A stretch of DNA of 51,835 nt from Pseudomonadota bacterium (GTDB lineage Bacteria; Pseudomonadota; Gammaproteobacteria; Steroidobacterales; Steroidobacteraceae), in assembly GCA_023391335.1 (NCBI GenBank), contig JAEWBG010000062.1, forward strand, positions 1 through 51,835. The letters run 5' to 3'. The translations under genes and the position numbers were made by a program. The notes below the pieces were generated by a model. It saw only the letters and a list, made by a program, of their open reading frames with translations, made no database searches and had not been told where the DNA came from. Below, piece by piece: positions 34,086 through 42,043 of the stretch (the first letter of the stretch is position 1; every line of letters begins with the position of its first letter).

Positions 34086-34694
34086 ATGGCCTTCACGCTC
34101 AAGCCTCTACCTTTCGCTAAAGATTCGCTTGGTCCGACGATGTCGGCGCGCACGCTCGAACATCATCATGAGAAGCATCACGCTGCGTACGTGAAGAAGT
34201 TGAACGACTTCATTGCGGGCACGTCGTTCGACAATCAAAGTTTGGAAGAGATCATTCGTGCGACCGCGAAAGGTCAAGGCAAAGAGAAGAAGATCTTCAA
34301 TAACGCAGCGCAGGTTTGGAATCACGATTTCTTTTGGGAATCGATTGCGCCGAACGGCGGATCGACGCCGCCAGAACCCATCCTCAACCGCCTCAACAAC
34401 GATTTCGGCTCATTCGAAAATTTTCGTGAGAAGTTCGTGAGCGCAGCCGTGGACCAATTCGGCAGCGGCTGGGCCTGGCTGGTATCGCGAAACGGCAAGC
34501 TCGAGATCGTGACGACGCATGATGCTGACAATCCACTGACGCATGGCGATTACCCATTGTGGACCTGCGACGTTTGGGAACATGCGTACTACTTGGATTA
34601 TCAACAAGAGCGCGCCCGCTTCGTCGGGGCCGTGATTGATGCGATCGCAAATTGGCAGTTCGTCGGTAAGCGGTTAGTAGAAGCCGATCGCTAA
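34086..34694 (+). CDS. sodB: Iron superoxide dismutase
   Basis: A 202-residue cytoplasmic Fe-superoxide dismutase converting superoxide to oxygen and hydrogen peroxide. All four metal ligands align with E. coli SodB: H27 (EHHHEKHH), H80 (QVWNHDFFW), D162 and H166 (CDVWEHAYYLDYQ). The second-sphere Gln in AAQVWNH is the iron-type marker. It lacks a signal peptide. The ATG follows a purine-rich ACGGAG. It stands alone downstream of the MSHA operon, with no sign of shared function. Confidence 0.95.
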   Translation: MAFTLKPLPFAKDSLGPTMSARTLEHHHEKHHAAYVKKLNDFIAGTSFDNQSLEEIIRATAKGQGKEKKIFNNAAQVWNHDFFWESIAPNGGSTPPEPILNRLNNDFGSFENFREKFVSAAVDQFGSGWAWLVSRNGKLEIVTTHDADNPLTHGDYPLWTCDVWEHAYYLDYQQERARFVGAVIDAIANWQFVGKRLVEADR

Positions 34695-34771
34695 ACGGTT
34701 CTGCGGCATCGGTCACCACGGATCGAAGTAGGTATTCCTGTCGCTATATTTCACGCCATCAGGCTTTCACC

Positions 34772-35017
34772 ATGCTCGCTGAAGCGAATTGCAATGGTGC
34801 ACCGATGCATCCTCAACAAGACGTCCGTTCCGAATCGGCGCTGTATTGGACCGCAATCAGCTTGATCATTTGCGAAGGTATGCCGGTGGACAAGGCTGCC
34901 GAGAAGTTGGGAGTCGAAAGCGAACAGCTTCGCGATCTACTGCAACGACGGCAAGCGCACTGTCCCTATGGCGAGGATGATTCGCCGTCCCAATCGATGG
35001 TGAGTTGGACGCACTGA
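34772..35017 (+). CDS. Small hypothetical protein with helix-turn-helix-like segment
   Basis: An 81-residue protein; ATG 34805 (70 residues) is an alternative start. Residues about 29-55 (LIICEGMPVDKAAEKLGVES, then EQLRDLL) resemble a helix-turn-helix of the MerR/sigma-region-4 kind: an Ala-Ala pair, then a Gly turn and a second helix. The tail is polar with a Cys and many charged residues. No family assigned. It follows sodB by 77 bp and precedes the inverted 7-bp array. A small DNA-binding regulator is possible. Confidence 0.5.
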   Translation: MLAEANCNGAPMHPQQDVRSESALYWTAISLIICEGMPVDKAAEKLGVESEQLRDLLQRRQAHCPYGEDDSPSQSMVSWTH

Positions 35018-35023
35018 TCGGCT

Positions 35024-35176
35024 AGTGACTGGTGACTAGTGACTTGTGACTAGCCAGAATCCGCGTCCGCCCTCGCCTCCAATAGATTCGCATCCGTTCA
35101 GGTTTCCAGCATGCATCCAACACAACCGCATGCGCTCTTCTCTGTCCTATCCGCCAGTCAGTAGTCACTAGTCAGT
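35024..35176. repeat. Inverted 7-bp-unit array (element B)
   Basis: The left arm has four 7-bp units NGTGACT in a row (AGTGACT, GGTGACT, AGTGACT, TGTGACT; 35024-35051). The right arm has three complementary units (AGTCAGT, AGTCACT, AGTCAGT; 35156-35176). About 104 bp lie between the arms, with no gene in them. The arms occupy most of the 314-bp gap between the small protein and the outer membrane protein gene. Confidence 0.85.
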
Positions 35177-35331
35177 AGGTTGTCGCTCATCGCCGACGAA
35201 CGCGCATCGAAAATCGACGCGTCTCACACTTTCACAAAGTGACAGGCTTTCGTACTCGCATGACGTAGGCGCAAAAGATCGCCGAGCGGGTAGCGGGCGG
35301 GCATAATCGACCGCGTTCACCGGAGGTAATC

Positions 35332-36210
35332 GTGAGCGCATCGGTTCGATCGCACGCATTGAGTTTCGAAAGCACTCCTCGGGTTCTGCAAATCGTCAGA
35401 TGCGCCGGGCTGCTCATAGGTTCGCTGGGCGCGTTCTGCGCACATGCGGAAGACCCGGCTTGGTGGCCAAAGCCCGCGCCGCGCGTGTCGGAGGACCTGT
35501 TGCGTGCCGAGATTCTGGTGATGAACGCCAGTTACGACACGAAGCTGCGTGTTGACAACTCACCTATTCTGCAAGGAACAGAAATTGCGGCAGAGGACGA
35601 CCTCGGCCTCGACTCCTCGCAGTTCCTTGCACAAGGCGAACTCACGCTGCTGCCGGGCACGCATCACTTAGTGCGTCTAAGCGGATTGAGCTCGCATCGA
35701 TCCGCAAGTCAATTCATCGAGAAACAAATCGTATTCGATGATCAGACGTATCTCGTCGGCGAGCGTGTGGATAGCGAACTGAATCTCACGATGGTGGGAT
35801 TGACGTACGGCTATCGATTCTTGGTGCGAGATCGCGCCGAGTTGACCGGGACCTTCGGCATTCAAGTCGCGCAGGTCCAGGCAAATGCGCTCGTTCGCAG
35901 CCGCGTGCTGCGCGATGCGGAAAGCGGCGTTGCACCTCTGCCGTTCGCGGGTTTGGAAGGTCGCTTCGATTTCAGCACGCGCTGGTCGCTCGAAGGACGC
36001 GCGCAATATCTAACGGTCAACATCGATGACGTCGACGGCTCGATTCTCGATTGGCGCGCCGCTCTGACTTGGCGGAGCAACTCCCACTGGCTGTGGGGAC
36101 TCGGTTATCGCTCGTTCAATGTGAACGTGGATTCGAAGAACCAAGGCACACCAGGACTCGTCGATCTGGCGATTAGCGGTCCGATGCTGTTCATGCGCGC
36201 AAGCCTGTAG
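35332..36210 (+). CDS. Predicted outer membrane beta-barrel protein
   Basis: A 292-residue exported protein. GTG 35332 is preceded by GGAGG at 5 bp. The signal peptide spans about residues 1-39 (hydrophobic LLIGSLGAFCAHA-ED). The mature chain shows alternating hydrophobic beta strands of 8-10 residues throughout (for example TMVGLTYGYRFLVRDRAELT), and ends with an aromatic-poor terminal strand PMLFMRASL. Size suggests an 8-12-strand barrel. No specific family recognised. CATAAT at about 35302 is a plausible -10. The next gene converges on it after 8 bp. Confidence 0.7.
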   Translation: MSASVRSHALSFESTPRVLQIVRCAGLLIGSLGAFCAHAEDPAWWPKPAPRVSEDLLRAEILVMNASYDTKLRVDNSPILQGTEIAAEDDLGLDSSQFLAQGELTLLPGTHHLVRLSGLSSHRSASQFIEKQIVFDDQTYLVGERVDSELNLTMVGLTYGYRFLVRDRAELTGTFGIQVAQVQANALVRSRVLRDAESGVAPLPFAGLEGRFDFSTRWSLEGRAQYLTVNIDDVDGSILDWRAALTWRSNSHWLWGLGYRSFNVNVDSKNQGTPGLVDLAISGPMLFMRASL

Positions 36211-36218
36211 GCAGCGCG

Positions 36219-36668
36219 CTATTTCCGTTGCGGCTGCTGCGGAGCGTTCTGCTGCTCAGCCTTCTTCTCCTGTGCAACTGGTGCGTCCGAGCCGCTCGCA
36301 AGGTTCGGCTGCAAAAACACCACACCGGGTTCCGATGACGATTCGATCTCCTGGGGCGGCTCCGGCTGCGACTCAGTCTGAGCGGGCTCGGCTGCCTGCG
36401 TGGCCATGTACATCTGAATGGCACGCAAGAACGCATCAACCCCGCTAAAAAGCGCAATGACTGGAATTGCCGCCAGCACCACAACGATAGCGACGCGCCA
36501 CGGATTGGGATTGCGCTTTGCGTGCTCGCGCTGTCGGATGCGTTCGATCTGTTCCTGCGCGCGCATTTGAACTGCTTTCTGCAGCTCGGATTGCGGCCGC
36601 TCGAACGGCAATATCGTTGCGCCCTCTTGCGCTTCAACCGGTACTCGATCTTCGGACGTATGACTCAT
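36219..36668 (-). CDS. Single-pass membrane protein of unknown function
   Basis: A 149-residue protein: a charged cytoplasmic N-terminus with a coiled-coil-like stretch (about 28-52, LQKAVQMRAQEQIERIRQRE), one transmembrane helix (about 58-76, WRVAIVVVLAAIPVIALFS) and a Pro/Gln/Glu-rich C-terminal tail of about 60 residues. The tail resembles the flexible periplasmic arms of TonB-like or SPOR-less spacer proteins, but there is no TonB motif. No family assigned. ATG 36668 has a weak ribosome site. Confidence 0.58.
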   Translation of the reverse strand: MSHTSEDRVPVEAQEGATILPFERPQSELQKAVQMRAQEQIERIRQREHAKRNPNPWRVAIVVVLAAIPVIALFSGVDAFLRAIQMYMATQAAEPAQTESQPEPPQEIESSSEPGVVFLQPNLASGSDAPVAQEKKAEQQNAPQQPQRK

Positions 36669-36840
36669 ATGGGCGCTATGCAGTGGGACGCTTGAAGTGT
36701 AGCGCGCGGGCGGGCACCTCGGGCACAGACCGCGGCGCGCGGCACTGGTTCAATCAGGCTGTAGCGACCGCGTGAACCGTCTATTGACGGCTTCTCAAGC
36801 TGCAGCCAGAGTCGCAGCACCTTGATTGCGGGTGAGCGGT

Positions 36841-37347
36841 ATGAATTCAAGACTCTGGAGCTTGTCCGGGACGATCTTCTTGGCGATCGCGTTTCTGAGC
36901 CCTGCCAGCTGGAGCGACGACACACCGACCAGTCCGAATGCGGCCGAATCTAAGCAGGACGCCAATTCGCCATCTGATAAAAAGGACGCCACCCCGCAAG
37001 GTCTGTGCGTACGCGAATGCACTCGATCGAACGCACGCTGCAGTGCTCAAGTCCGCCACGCCCGCTCCGAGTGTTCAAGATCAGCCGCGCTGAACGGTGA
37101 AGAACCCATGGGATCGAATCGGGACGTGGAGGCCTTCTGCGGTTATTTCCGCAACCCGTCGACATGTAACAGCAAGAATGCTGACAAACGCTGTACGGAA
37201 CGCTTTCGGGAACACTACACGATGTGCCTAGCAGCGGTACGCCCGAACGTGATGTCTAGTCGGTATGACTGCTTCCAGGAGGAGCGGCAGGCAGAGAACA
37301 TGTGCCGCTCCGAACTCAACGACTGCAAAGCGGCCTGTTATCAGTAG
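36841..37347 (+). CDS. Cysteine-rich exported protein
   Basis: A 168-residue protein with an N-terminal signal peptide (residues 1-25, IFLAIAFLSPASWS-DD) and a polar linker (about 26-54). A Cys-rich domain with 12 Cys follows in about 110 residues: LCVRECTRS, ARCSA, ECSRS, AFCGYF, STCNS, RCTER, TMCLAA, DCFQEE, NMCRSEL, DCKAAC. The even number and secretion suggest six disulfides. Metal ligation is the other possibility. No family recognised. ATG 36841 with GGTGAGCG upstream is preferred to TTG 36826. It is convergent with the DksA-like gene, 10 bp away. Confidence 0.6.
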   Translation: MNSRLWSLSGTIFLAIAFLSPASWSDDTPTSPNAAESKQDANSPSDKKDATPQGLCVRECTRSNARCSAQVRHARSECSRSAALNGEEPMGSNRDVEAFCGYFRNPSTCNSKNADKRCTERFREHYTMCLAAVRPNVMSSRYDCFQEERQAENMCRSELNDCKAACYQ

Positions 37348-37357
37348 CCCAATGTGA

Positions 37358-37753
37358 TCACAGCGTAGGCGTGCTCTGGCTCGCGTGCGTCTTCTCGAAT
37401 CGTTCCTGGCAGTGCACGCAACGTAATGCGGTAGGTTCAGCCTCAAGTCGCGCCATCGGGATCGCGCGATCGCAGTCGACGCACAATCCGTAGCTGCCAT
37501 CGTTGAGGCGCAGCAGAGCGGAATCGATGCGGCGCAACTCGTCTGCGTCGCGATCGACCTCGGAAAGATTCACGTCCACGATTAAGTTGGAGAAAGAATC
37601 GTCCTCCGGATCCCGGGCTGGCTCCGAGATGGCCACGTGCGACTCTCCGCTGGAACGCTCCAAAGTCTCTTGGATCTCCGCCCGGAGTTGATCCGCGCGC
37701 TCGCGTAGCCGAGTTTTGAACTGCAGCGTTTGATCGCTATTGAGAACGGCCAT
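37358..37753 (-). CDS. TraR/DksA-family zinc-finger protein
   Basis: A 131-residue DksA/TraR-type protein. A coiled-coil N-terminus is followed by the acidic tip region RDPEDDSFSNL and the C4 zinc finger CVDCDRAIP ... RCVHCQERFE. Family members enter the secondary channel of RNA polymerase and tune transcription with ppGpp. It is shorter than DksA (151 residues) and in the range of the general-stress/TraR-like paralogues. A true DksA is probably elsewhere in the genome. The ATG at 37753 has GGAG-like sequence upstream on the minus strand. It is monocistronic. Confidence 0.85.
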   Translation of the reverse strand: MAVLNSDQTLQFKTRLRERADQLRAEIQETLERSSGESHVAISEPARDPEDDSFSNLIVDVNLSEVDRDADELRRIDSALLRLNDGSYGLCVDCDRAIPMARLEAEPTALRCVHCQERFEKTHASQSTPTL

Positions 37754-37867
37754 AACAGCTCACCTTATCTATGCGGTAGCGTATGAATCCCGCAGCGGCG
37801 CAGGCGGTTCCATGCGAAGCTGTCCGTCGATAAGCGACATTGGTATCGCCGCCAAAACCGACCGAGC

Positions 37868-38740
37868 ATGCATCACAACAATCTGCGCGGGATCCTCAGC
37901 ATGCTCGCTGCTGTGGCGACGTTCTCAGTCATGGATCTGAGCATCAAGCAGCTCTCGACGTCCTATCCTGGAATGCAGGTTACCTTTTTGCGCGGCGCGG
38001 CTTCGCTACCGCTGCTTCTCACCGTCACTGCCATGCAAAGGAGATGGCGCGATCTGATTCCGCATCGTTGGGATCTTCACATTCTGCGCGGCATCTTGGG
38101 CGTGCTGATGCTCTGGCTGTTTGTGTTCGCTGTGAAAGCGTTGTCGTTAGCAGATGCATACTCGCTATTCATGTCCGCACCGCTGCTCATGACGGCATTG
38201 TCGGTTCCGTTGTTGCGCGAGCACGTCGGATGGCGACGCTGGACCGCCGTGCTCGTCGGGTTGGCCGGTGTGTTCATTGTGCTGCGCCCGAGCGGCACTA
38301 ACTTGATCACGCTCGGAGGAATCGCTGCACTCGGATCGGCGCTGGGATATGCCATCAGCGCGCTCACCATTCGTATTCTCTCGCGAACCGATACGGGTGC
38401 AGCGACAGTCATCTGGTCGCTCGCGTTCATCACGCTCGTGAGCGGTGCGTTCTGTCTTACGAGTTGGACACCGCTACGGGGCGATCATGTTCCGTGGGTG
38501 ATTGCATTGGGCGTCAGCGGTGCGATCGGACAACATCTCATTACACAAGCATTCCGTGCTGCGAATCCCGCGGTCGTAGCTCCGCTCGAATACACGGCGC
38601 TCGCTTGGGGGATGCTATTCGATTGGCTGTTCTGGACGACGATACCGAGCCTTCGCATGCTCGGCGGAGCCGCAATCATCATCGCAAGCGGCACGTACGT
38701 GATACATCGCGAACGCGTTACAACGCACGCTCCATCTTAA
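37868..38740 (+). CDS. EamA/DMT-family transporter
   Basis: A 290-residue ten-helix drug/metabolite transporter with two EamA repeats (about 1-135 and 145-285). The first holds FLRGAASLPLLLTVTAMQRR and AYSLFMSAPLLMTALSVPLL, the second PLEYTALAWGMLFDWLFW. The substrate is unknown; members of this family export amino acids, metabolites or drugs. The 3' end overlaps the convergent GNAT gene by 23 bp. The ribosome site before the ATG is weak. Confidence 0.88.
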   Translation: MHHNNLRGILSMLAAVATFSVMDLSIKQLSTSYPGMQVTFLRGAASLPLLLTVTAMQRRWRDLIPHRWDLHILRGILGVLMLWLFVFAVKALSLADAYSLFMSAPLLMTALSVPLLREHVGWRRWTAVLVGLAGVFIVLRPSGTNLITLGGIAALGSALGYAISALTIRILSRTDTGAATVIWSLAFITLVSGAFCLTSWTPLRGDHVPWVIALGVSGAIGQHLITQAFRAANPAVVAPLEYTALAWGMLFDWLFWTTIPSLRMLGGAAIIIASGTYVIHRERVTTHAPS

Positions 38741-39203
38741 TGTCGCAGCGGGAGTAGCGCTGGTCACGGAGCGGAATCTCTTTGAATCCGAAGCTTTGAT
38801 ACAAGCGGATCGCGGGCGCCAAACTGCGCTGCGAGTACAGAATCAATTTCTTGGCACCACGCTGCTTCGCCACAAGTTCGGCGGCGCTCAAGAGCCGGCG
38901 CCCAAATCCCCGCCCCTGCGAAGGCTCATCGACAGCCATTTTGGTGAGTTCGAATTCGCCCGGTTGTTCCCATTTCAATGCGACGGTTCCGACGACGCGC
39001 TCATCGAACAATGCGAACAGCACCTCACCGCCGCTTTGAATGATCTCGGATTCTGGATTGCCAAGGACCAGCTCATCGATCGGCTCGACTCGGAAATAGC
39101 GCGTGAGCCATGCAACGTTTAGGCGGCGAAAGTCATCTCTGAATCGCGGGTCGAACGTAACGATGCGCGTGCCATCGTCAAAGGTCGCCACTACATCGGA
39201 CAT
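38718..39203 (-). CDS. GNAT-family N-acetyltransferase
   Basis: A 161-residue acetyltransferase. The acetyl-CoA pyrophosphate-binding motif is Q-G-R-G-F-G-R (residues about 97-103 in DEPSQGRGFGRRLL), preceded by the conserved strand KWEQPGEFELTKMAV and followed by GAKKLILYSQRSLAPAIRLY, where family members place a Tyr that helps protonation. The start at 39203 is chosen because the preceding 18 residues lie in the spacer to the DMT gene and are unconserved. The gene begins 9 bp after the DMT gene's stop, so the two are likely co-transcribed. Confidence 0.85.
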   Translation of the reverse strand: MSDVVATFDDGTRIVTFDPRFRDDFRRLNVAWLTRYFRVEPIDELVLGNPESEIIQSGGEVLFALFDERVVGTVALKWEQPGEFELTKMAVDEPSQGRGFGRRLLSAAELVAKQRGAKKLILYSQRSLAPAIRLYQSFGFKEIPLRDQRYSRCDIKMERAL

Positions 39204-39211
39204 ATCGCTCC

Positions 39212-40171
39212 TCACACAGAATCGACGCTTCTCACGATGCGGCGCGCCTGCCACCACTTCGTCACCACGGCTCCCTGGAACAGCACCAACGCGACTCCTG
39301 CAAGGACGAGTGCAGCAGCGAAGGCGACGACCGGAGTGATCCGCTCATCCAGAAACACGGCCCCAAGGAACAGCGCAACGACGGGATTCACCAGCGCATA
39401 AGTCGTCACCTTCTGCGCTGAGACTCGCGTCAGCAGCCACAGGAAGCAATTCAAGCCGAAGATACTGCCGAAGACGATGAGATAGAGCACCGCCCATACC
39501 GATGTTGCGGAGATGTGTTGCGCGTCGAACCGGATCCATTCGTGCGTGAGGGCCGCCATGCCGAATTGGAACACTCCGCCCGCGAGCATCTGCACGCATG
39601 TGAAACTCAAGACCACAGCGGGACCAGCAGATCGCTTCTGTAATAACGTGCCGAAGCTCCAGCCGATAGCCGCAACGATCAAAGCCACCAAATAGAGCGG
39701 ACGTGCGTTTCCCGTCAGGGTGTGCGTGTGAGAAACGATCGTGACCACGCCAGCCACACCCAACGCCACGCCGACGAGCGCTTGGGTACTCGGTGCACGC
39801 TTACTGAAGAAAGCCCAATCTAGCATCAACACGATTACCGGGACCGCCGTGACGATCAGCGCAGCGATGCCGGAAGGAATGCCTTGCTGCGCCCAAATCA
39901 CGAAACCGTTGCCGATGCCCGATAGCAACACGCCGCACAACGCGGCCGCCGGCAGGTTCACGCCTTGCAAGGGATCGCGCTGTTTGAATCGCAGCCAGGC
40001 ATACATAAGGGCGCCTGCCGCGATGAAGCGAAATCCGCCCGCGATAAATGGAGGCAACGTCCGCAGCGTCAGGGCGATGGCGAAATAGGTCGTTCCCCAG
40101 ATGATGTAAAGGCCCGCGAATGCAGCAAGGATGGCGAATGACACGCGCGACGGATTTGATGAACTTTGCAT
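39212..40171 (-). CDS. EamA/DMT exporter, YedA-like
   Basis: A 319-residue ten-helix transporter. The first helix GLYIIWGTTYFAIALTLRTL and the loop PPFIAGGFRFIAAG are typical of the YedA/RhaT-type exporter branch. The second EamA repeat starts near residue 160 and contains NPVVALFLGAVFLDERI. It is divergent from a MocR regulator 86 bp away, an arrangement seen where the regulator controls the exporter. It probably exports an amino acid or related metabolite. GNAT follows in the same direction. Confidence 0.88.
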   Translation of the reverse strand: MQSSSNPSRVSFAILAAFAGLYIIWGTTYFAIALTLRTLPPFIAGGFRFIAAGALMYAWLRFKQRDPLQGVNLPAAALCGVLLSGIGNGFVIWAQQGIPSGIAALIVTAVPVIVLMLDWAFFSKRAPSTQALVGVALGVAGVVTIVSHTHTLTGNARPLYLVALIVAAIGWSFGTLLQKRSAGPAVVLSFTCVQMLAGGVFQFGMAALTHEWIRFDAQHISATSVWAVLYLIVFGSIFGLNCFLWLLTRVSAQKVTTYALVNPVVALFLGAVFLDERITPVVAFAAALVLAGVALVLFQGAVVTKWWQARRIVRSVDSV

Positions 40172-40257
40172 GGACGCTACTCTCAGAGATCGCTGGCCGC
40201 CAGTACAGATTCAGGTAGACTGATCGTCAGCCAGCACAGTTGCACCGCAGGTCTTCC
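40172..40257. promoter_or_regulatory. Divergent exporter / MocR promoter region
   Basis: 86 bp holding both promoters. An imperfect inverted repeat (GCTGGC ... GCCAGC) flanks AGTACAGATTCAGGTAGACT. TAGACT is a plausible -10 for the regulator. No exact operator can be assigned without a family alignment. Confidence 0.45.
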
Positions 40258-41697
40258 ATGTCCGCCTCCGCTCCACTGTTGTACGAACGTGTTGCGCAGT
40301 TGGTTGAAACGCAAATTGCCACCGGCACGCTGCGCGCGAACGATCGCATCCCCTCGGTACGGTCGATGAGCCGCGCGGCTAAGGTGAGCGTTTCGACGGT
40401 CGTGCAGGCATACGTCCACTTGGAAAACATAGGCTTGATCGAGGCGCGTCCGCAGTCCGGCTTCTACGTGCGCCCACCGAGCACGAAAGTCCTTCCCGCG
40501 CCACGCCCGAAAGTTACACGCTCGCGCCGGCCGGTCTCGGTAGCAACCGAAGTGCTGGATACCTGTCGCGAGGCGCTGGCACGTACCGACATCGTTCCCC
40601 TGAACGGCGCGTTCACCTCTCCTTCGCTGTATCCGAATCAACGTCTCAACAACCTGATGCGCGAGGTGTTGCGTGCGCATCCGCTCAATGCGGGCGAATG
40701 CATTCTGCCGCCAGGTCTTCCAGAGTTGCGCCGGCAAATCGCCAAACGCATGGCACTCGCGGGTGCACCGTCCGATCCTTCGCACGTCGTGATCACGAGC
40801 GGCACCATGGATGCGATCACGCTGACGCTGCAGGTGTTGTGCAGGCCGGGCGATGCTGTCCTGGTTGAATCGCCCACGTACTTCGGCCTGCTGCAGGCGA
40901 TCGAACACTTGAGCTTGAAAGTCGTGGAAGTACCGAATCGCCCCGGCATCGGCATCGATGTGGATGCCGTTCGCACGATTGCACGCACGATGAAGTTGAG
41001 CGCCGCCGTCTTGATGCCGAACTTCAACAATCCGGCAGGCAGTCTTACGCCTGACGATGCGAAACGCGAGATCGTTGCGGCGCTGACTCACAGCGAGGTT
41101 CCGATTATCGAAGACGATATTTACGGCGACTTGCATCATGGGAGCGTGCGGCCGACGTCGATGCGCGCGTTCGATGAATCGGGCTTGGTGATCTCTTGCG
41201 GCTCGGTATCGAAAACGATCGCGCTCGGATATCGCATCGGATGGGCGGTGAGTTCGCAATTCCATCAAGACATCGCTCGTGCGAAATTCTTTGCGTCCGT
41301 CGCCTGTCCAACGCTGCAACAACATGTGCTGGCGCGTTACTACGCAACCGGCGGTTACGACCGTTATTTGCGACGTGTGCGCATGGCGCTCTCGTCCAAT
41401 GCACATCACTTCATCGATGCCATTGGCCGCTACTTCCCGACAGGCACACGCGTCACGCGTCCGGCGGGCGGCGTGGTTGTGTGGGTCGAGCTGCCAGCAG
41501 CCGTGGATGGTGCCGAGCTGTTCCGCACCGCTTTGGCGAGTCGCATCGGCATCGCGCCCGGCATCGTCTTTTCCGCCAAAGCCGACTATCGCCATTACAT
41601 CCGTTTGAGCTGCGGAATGCCGTGGTCGAAGACCATCGAAGGCGCTCTCGAGAAACTCGGCCGCCTCGTACATACGATGTCTCGCACGGCCGCGTGA
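40258..41697 (+). CDS. MocR-type GntR/aminotransferase fusion regulator
   Basis: A 479-residue MocR regulator. The GntR winged-helix domain covers residues about 5-75 (LYERVAQLVETQIATGTLR, then PSVRSMSRAAKVSVSTV). A fold-type I aminotransferase-like domain (about 110-475) follows, with the PLP-binding Lys319 in SVSKTIALGYRIGW, the Asp in IIEDDIYGDL and NNPAG for cofactor contact. It senses an amino-acid-like or PLP-related ligand and controls a divergent target, here the YedA-like exporter. ATG 40258 is chosen over the TTG at 40240, which gives no better ribosome site. Confidence 0.9.
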   Translation: MSASAPLLYERVAQLVETQIATGTLRANDRIPSVRSMSRAAKVSVSTVVQAYVHLENIGLIEARPQSGFYVRPPSTKVLPAPRPKVTRSRRPVSVATEVLDTCREALARTDIVPLNGAFTSPSLYPNQRLNNLMREVLRAHPLNAGECILPPGLPELRRQIAKRMALAGAPSDPSHVVITSGTMDAITLTLQVLCRPGDAVLVESPTYFGLLQAIEHLSLKVVEVPNRPGIGIDVDAVRTIARTMKLSAAVLMPNFNNPAGSLTPDDAKREIVAALTHSEVPIIEDDIYGDLHHGSVRPTSMRAFDESGLVISCGSVSKTIALGYRIGWAVSSQFHQDIARAKFFASVACPTLQQHVLARYYATGGYDRYLRRVRMALSSNAHHFIDAIGRYFPTGTRVTRPAGGVVVWVELPAAVDGAELFRTALASRIGIAPGIVFSAKADYRHYIRLSCGMPWSKTIEGALEKLGRLVHTMSRTAA

Positions 41698-41725
41698 TCG
41701 GGTTGCCAACTCAACCCGACACGCA

Positions 41726-41929
41726 CTACCGCAGGTGAACGATCCGAGACCAAAGCGACGGGGCCAGCTGGCGCACTCGATCCGAAGGACTGTGTTGCGC
41801 CGCAGAGATCGTCCCCGAGGGACCGAGCGCCGGCGCAGTGCGGTGCCGCTCATCCCCTCGATGCTCGAGCGCCACGAGGCAACGGTCAGCCTTCAGCTGT
41901 GCGGCGTTCAAAAACGTAAGCTCGTCCAT
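41726..41929 (-). CDS. Possible small protein divergent from LysR
   Basis: A 67-residue frame whose start has a strong ribosome site: GAGGAGG 5 bp before ATG 41929. The first 25 residues (DELTFLNAAQLKADRCLVAL) look protein-like; the rest is Arg/Pro-rich and less convincing. It reads away from the LysR gene, the usual place for a LysR target, 114 bp from that start. No family recognised. A leader peptide or the remnant of a longer gene is possible. Confidence 0.35.
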   Translation of the reverse strand: MDELTFLNAAQLKADRCLVALEHRGDERHRTAPALGPSGTISAAQHSPSDRVRQLAPSLWSRIVHLR

Positions 41930-42017
41930 ATCGCCTCCTCGGCCTGAGCCTTTATCATGGATCGATAGGCTGCACCTGCATCGAACGTAGGAAAAGCGAC
42001 TGTTTGAGGCGCGAAAG

Positions 42018-42034
42018 TATGACTTTTAGTCATA
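42018..42034. promoter_or_regulatory. LysR-type operator
   Basis: TATGACT-TTT-AGTCATA, a perfect 7-bp inverted repeat 9 bp before the LysR start codon. It contains the T-N11-A core of LysR binding sites. Its position next to the ribosome site suggests autorepression and control of the divergent unit. Confidence 0.7.
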
Positions 42035-42043
42035 GGTGAGCCG

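Noticed and set aside
40183..41853. A 556-codon open frame antisense to the MocR gene
   Set aside because: It is a high-GC shadow: residue composition is rich in Arg, His and Cys with no domain, while the plus-strand frame is a complete MocR regulator.
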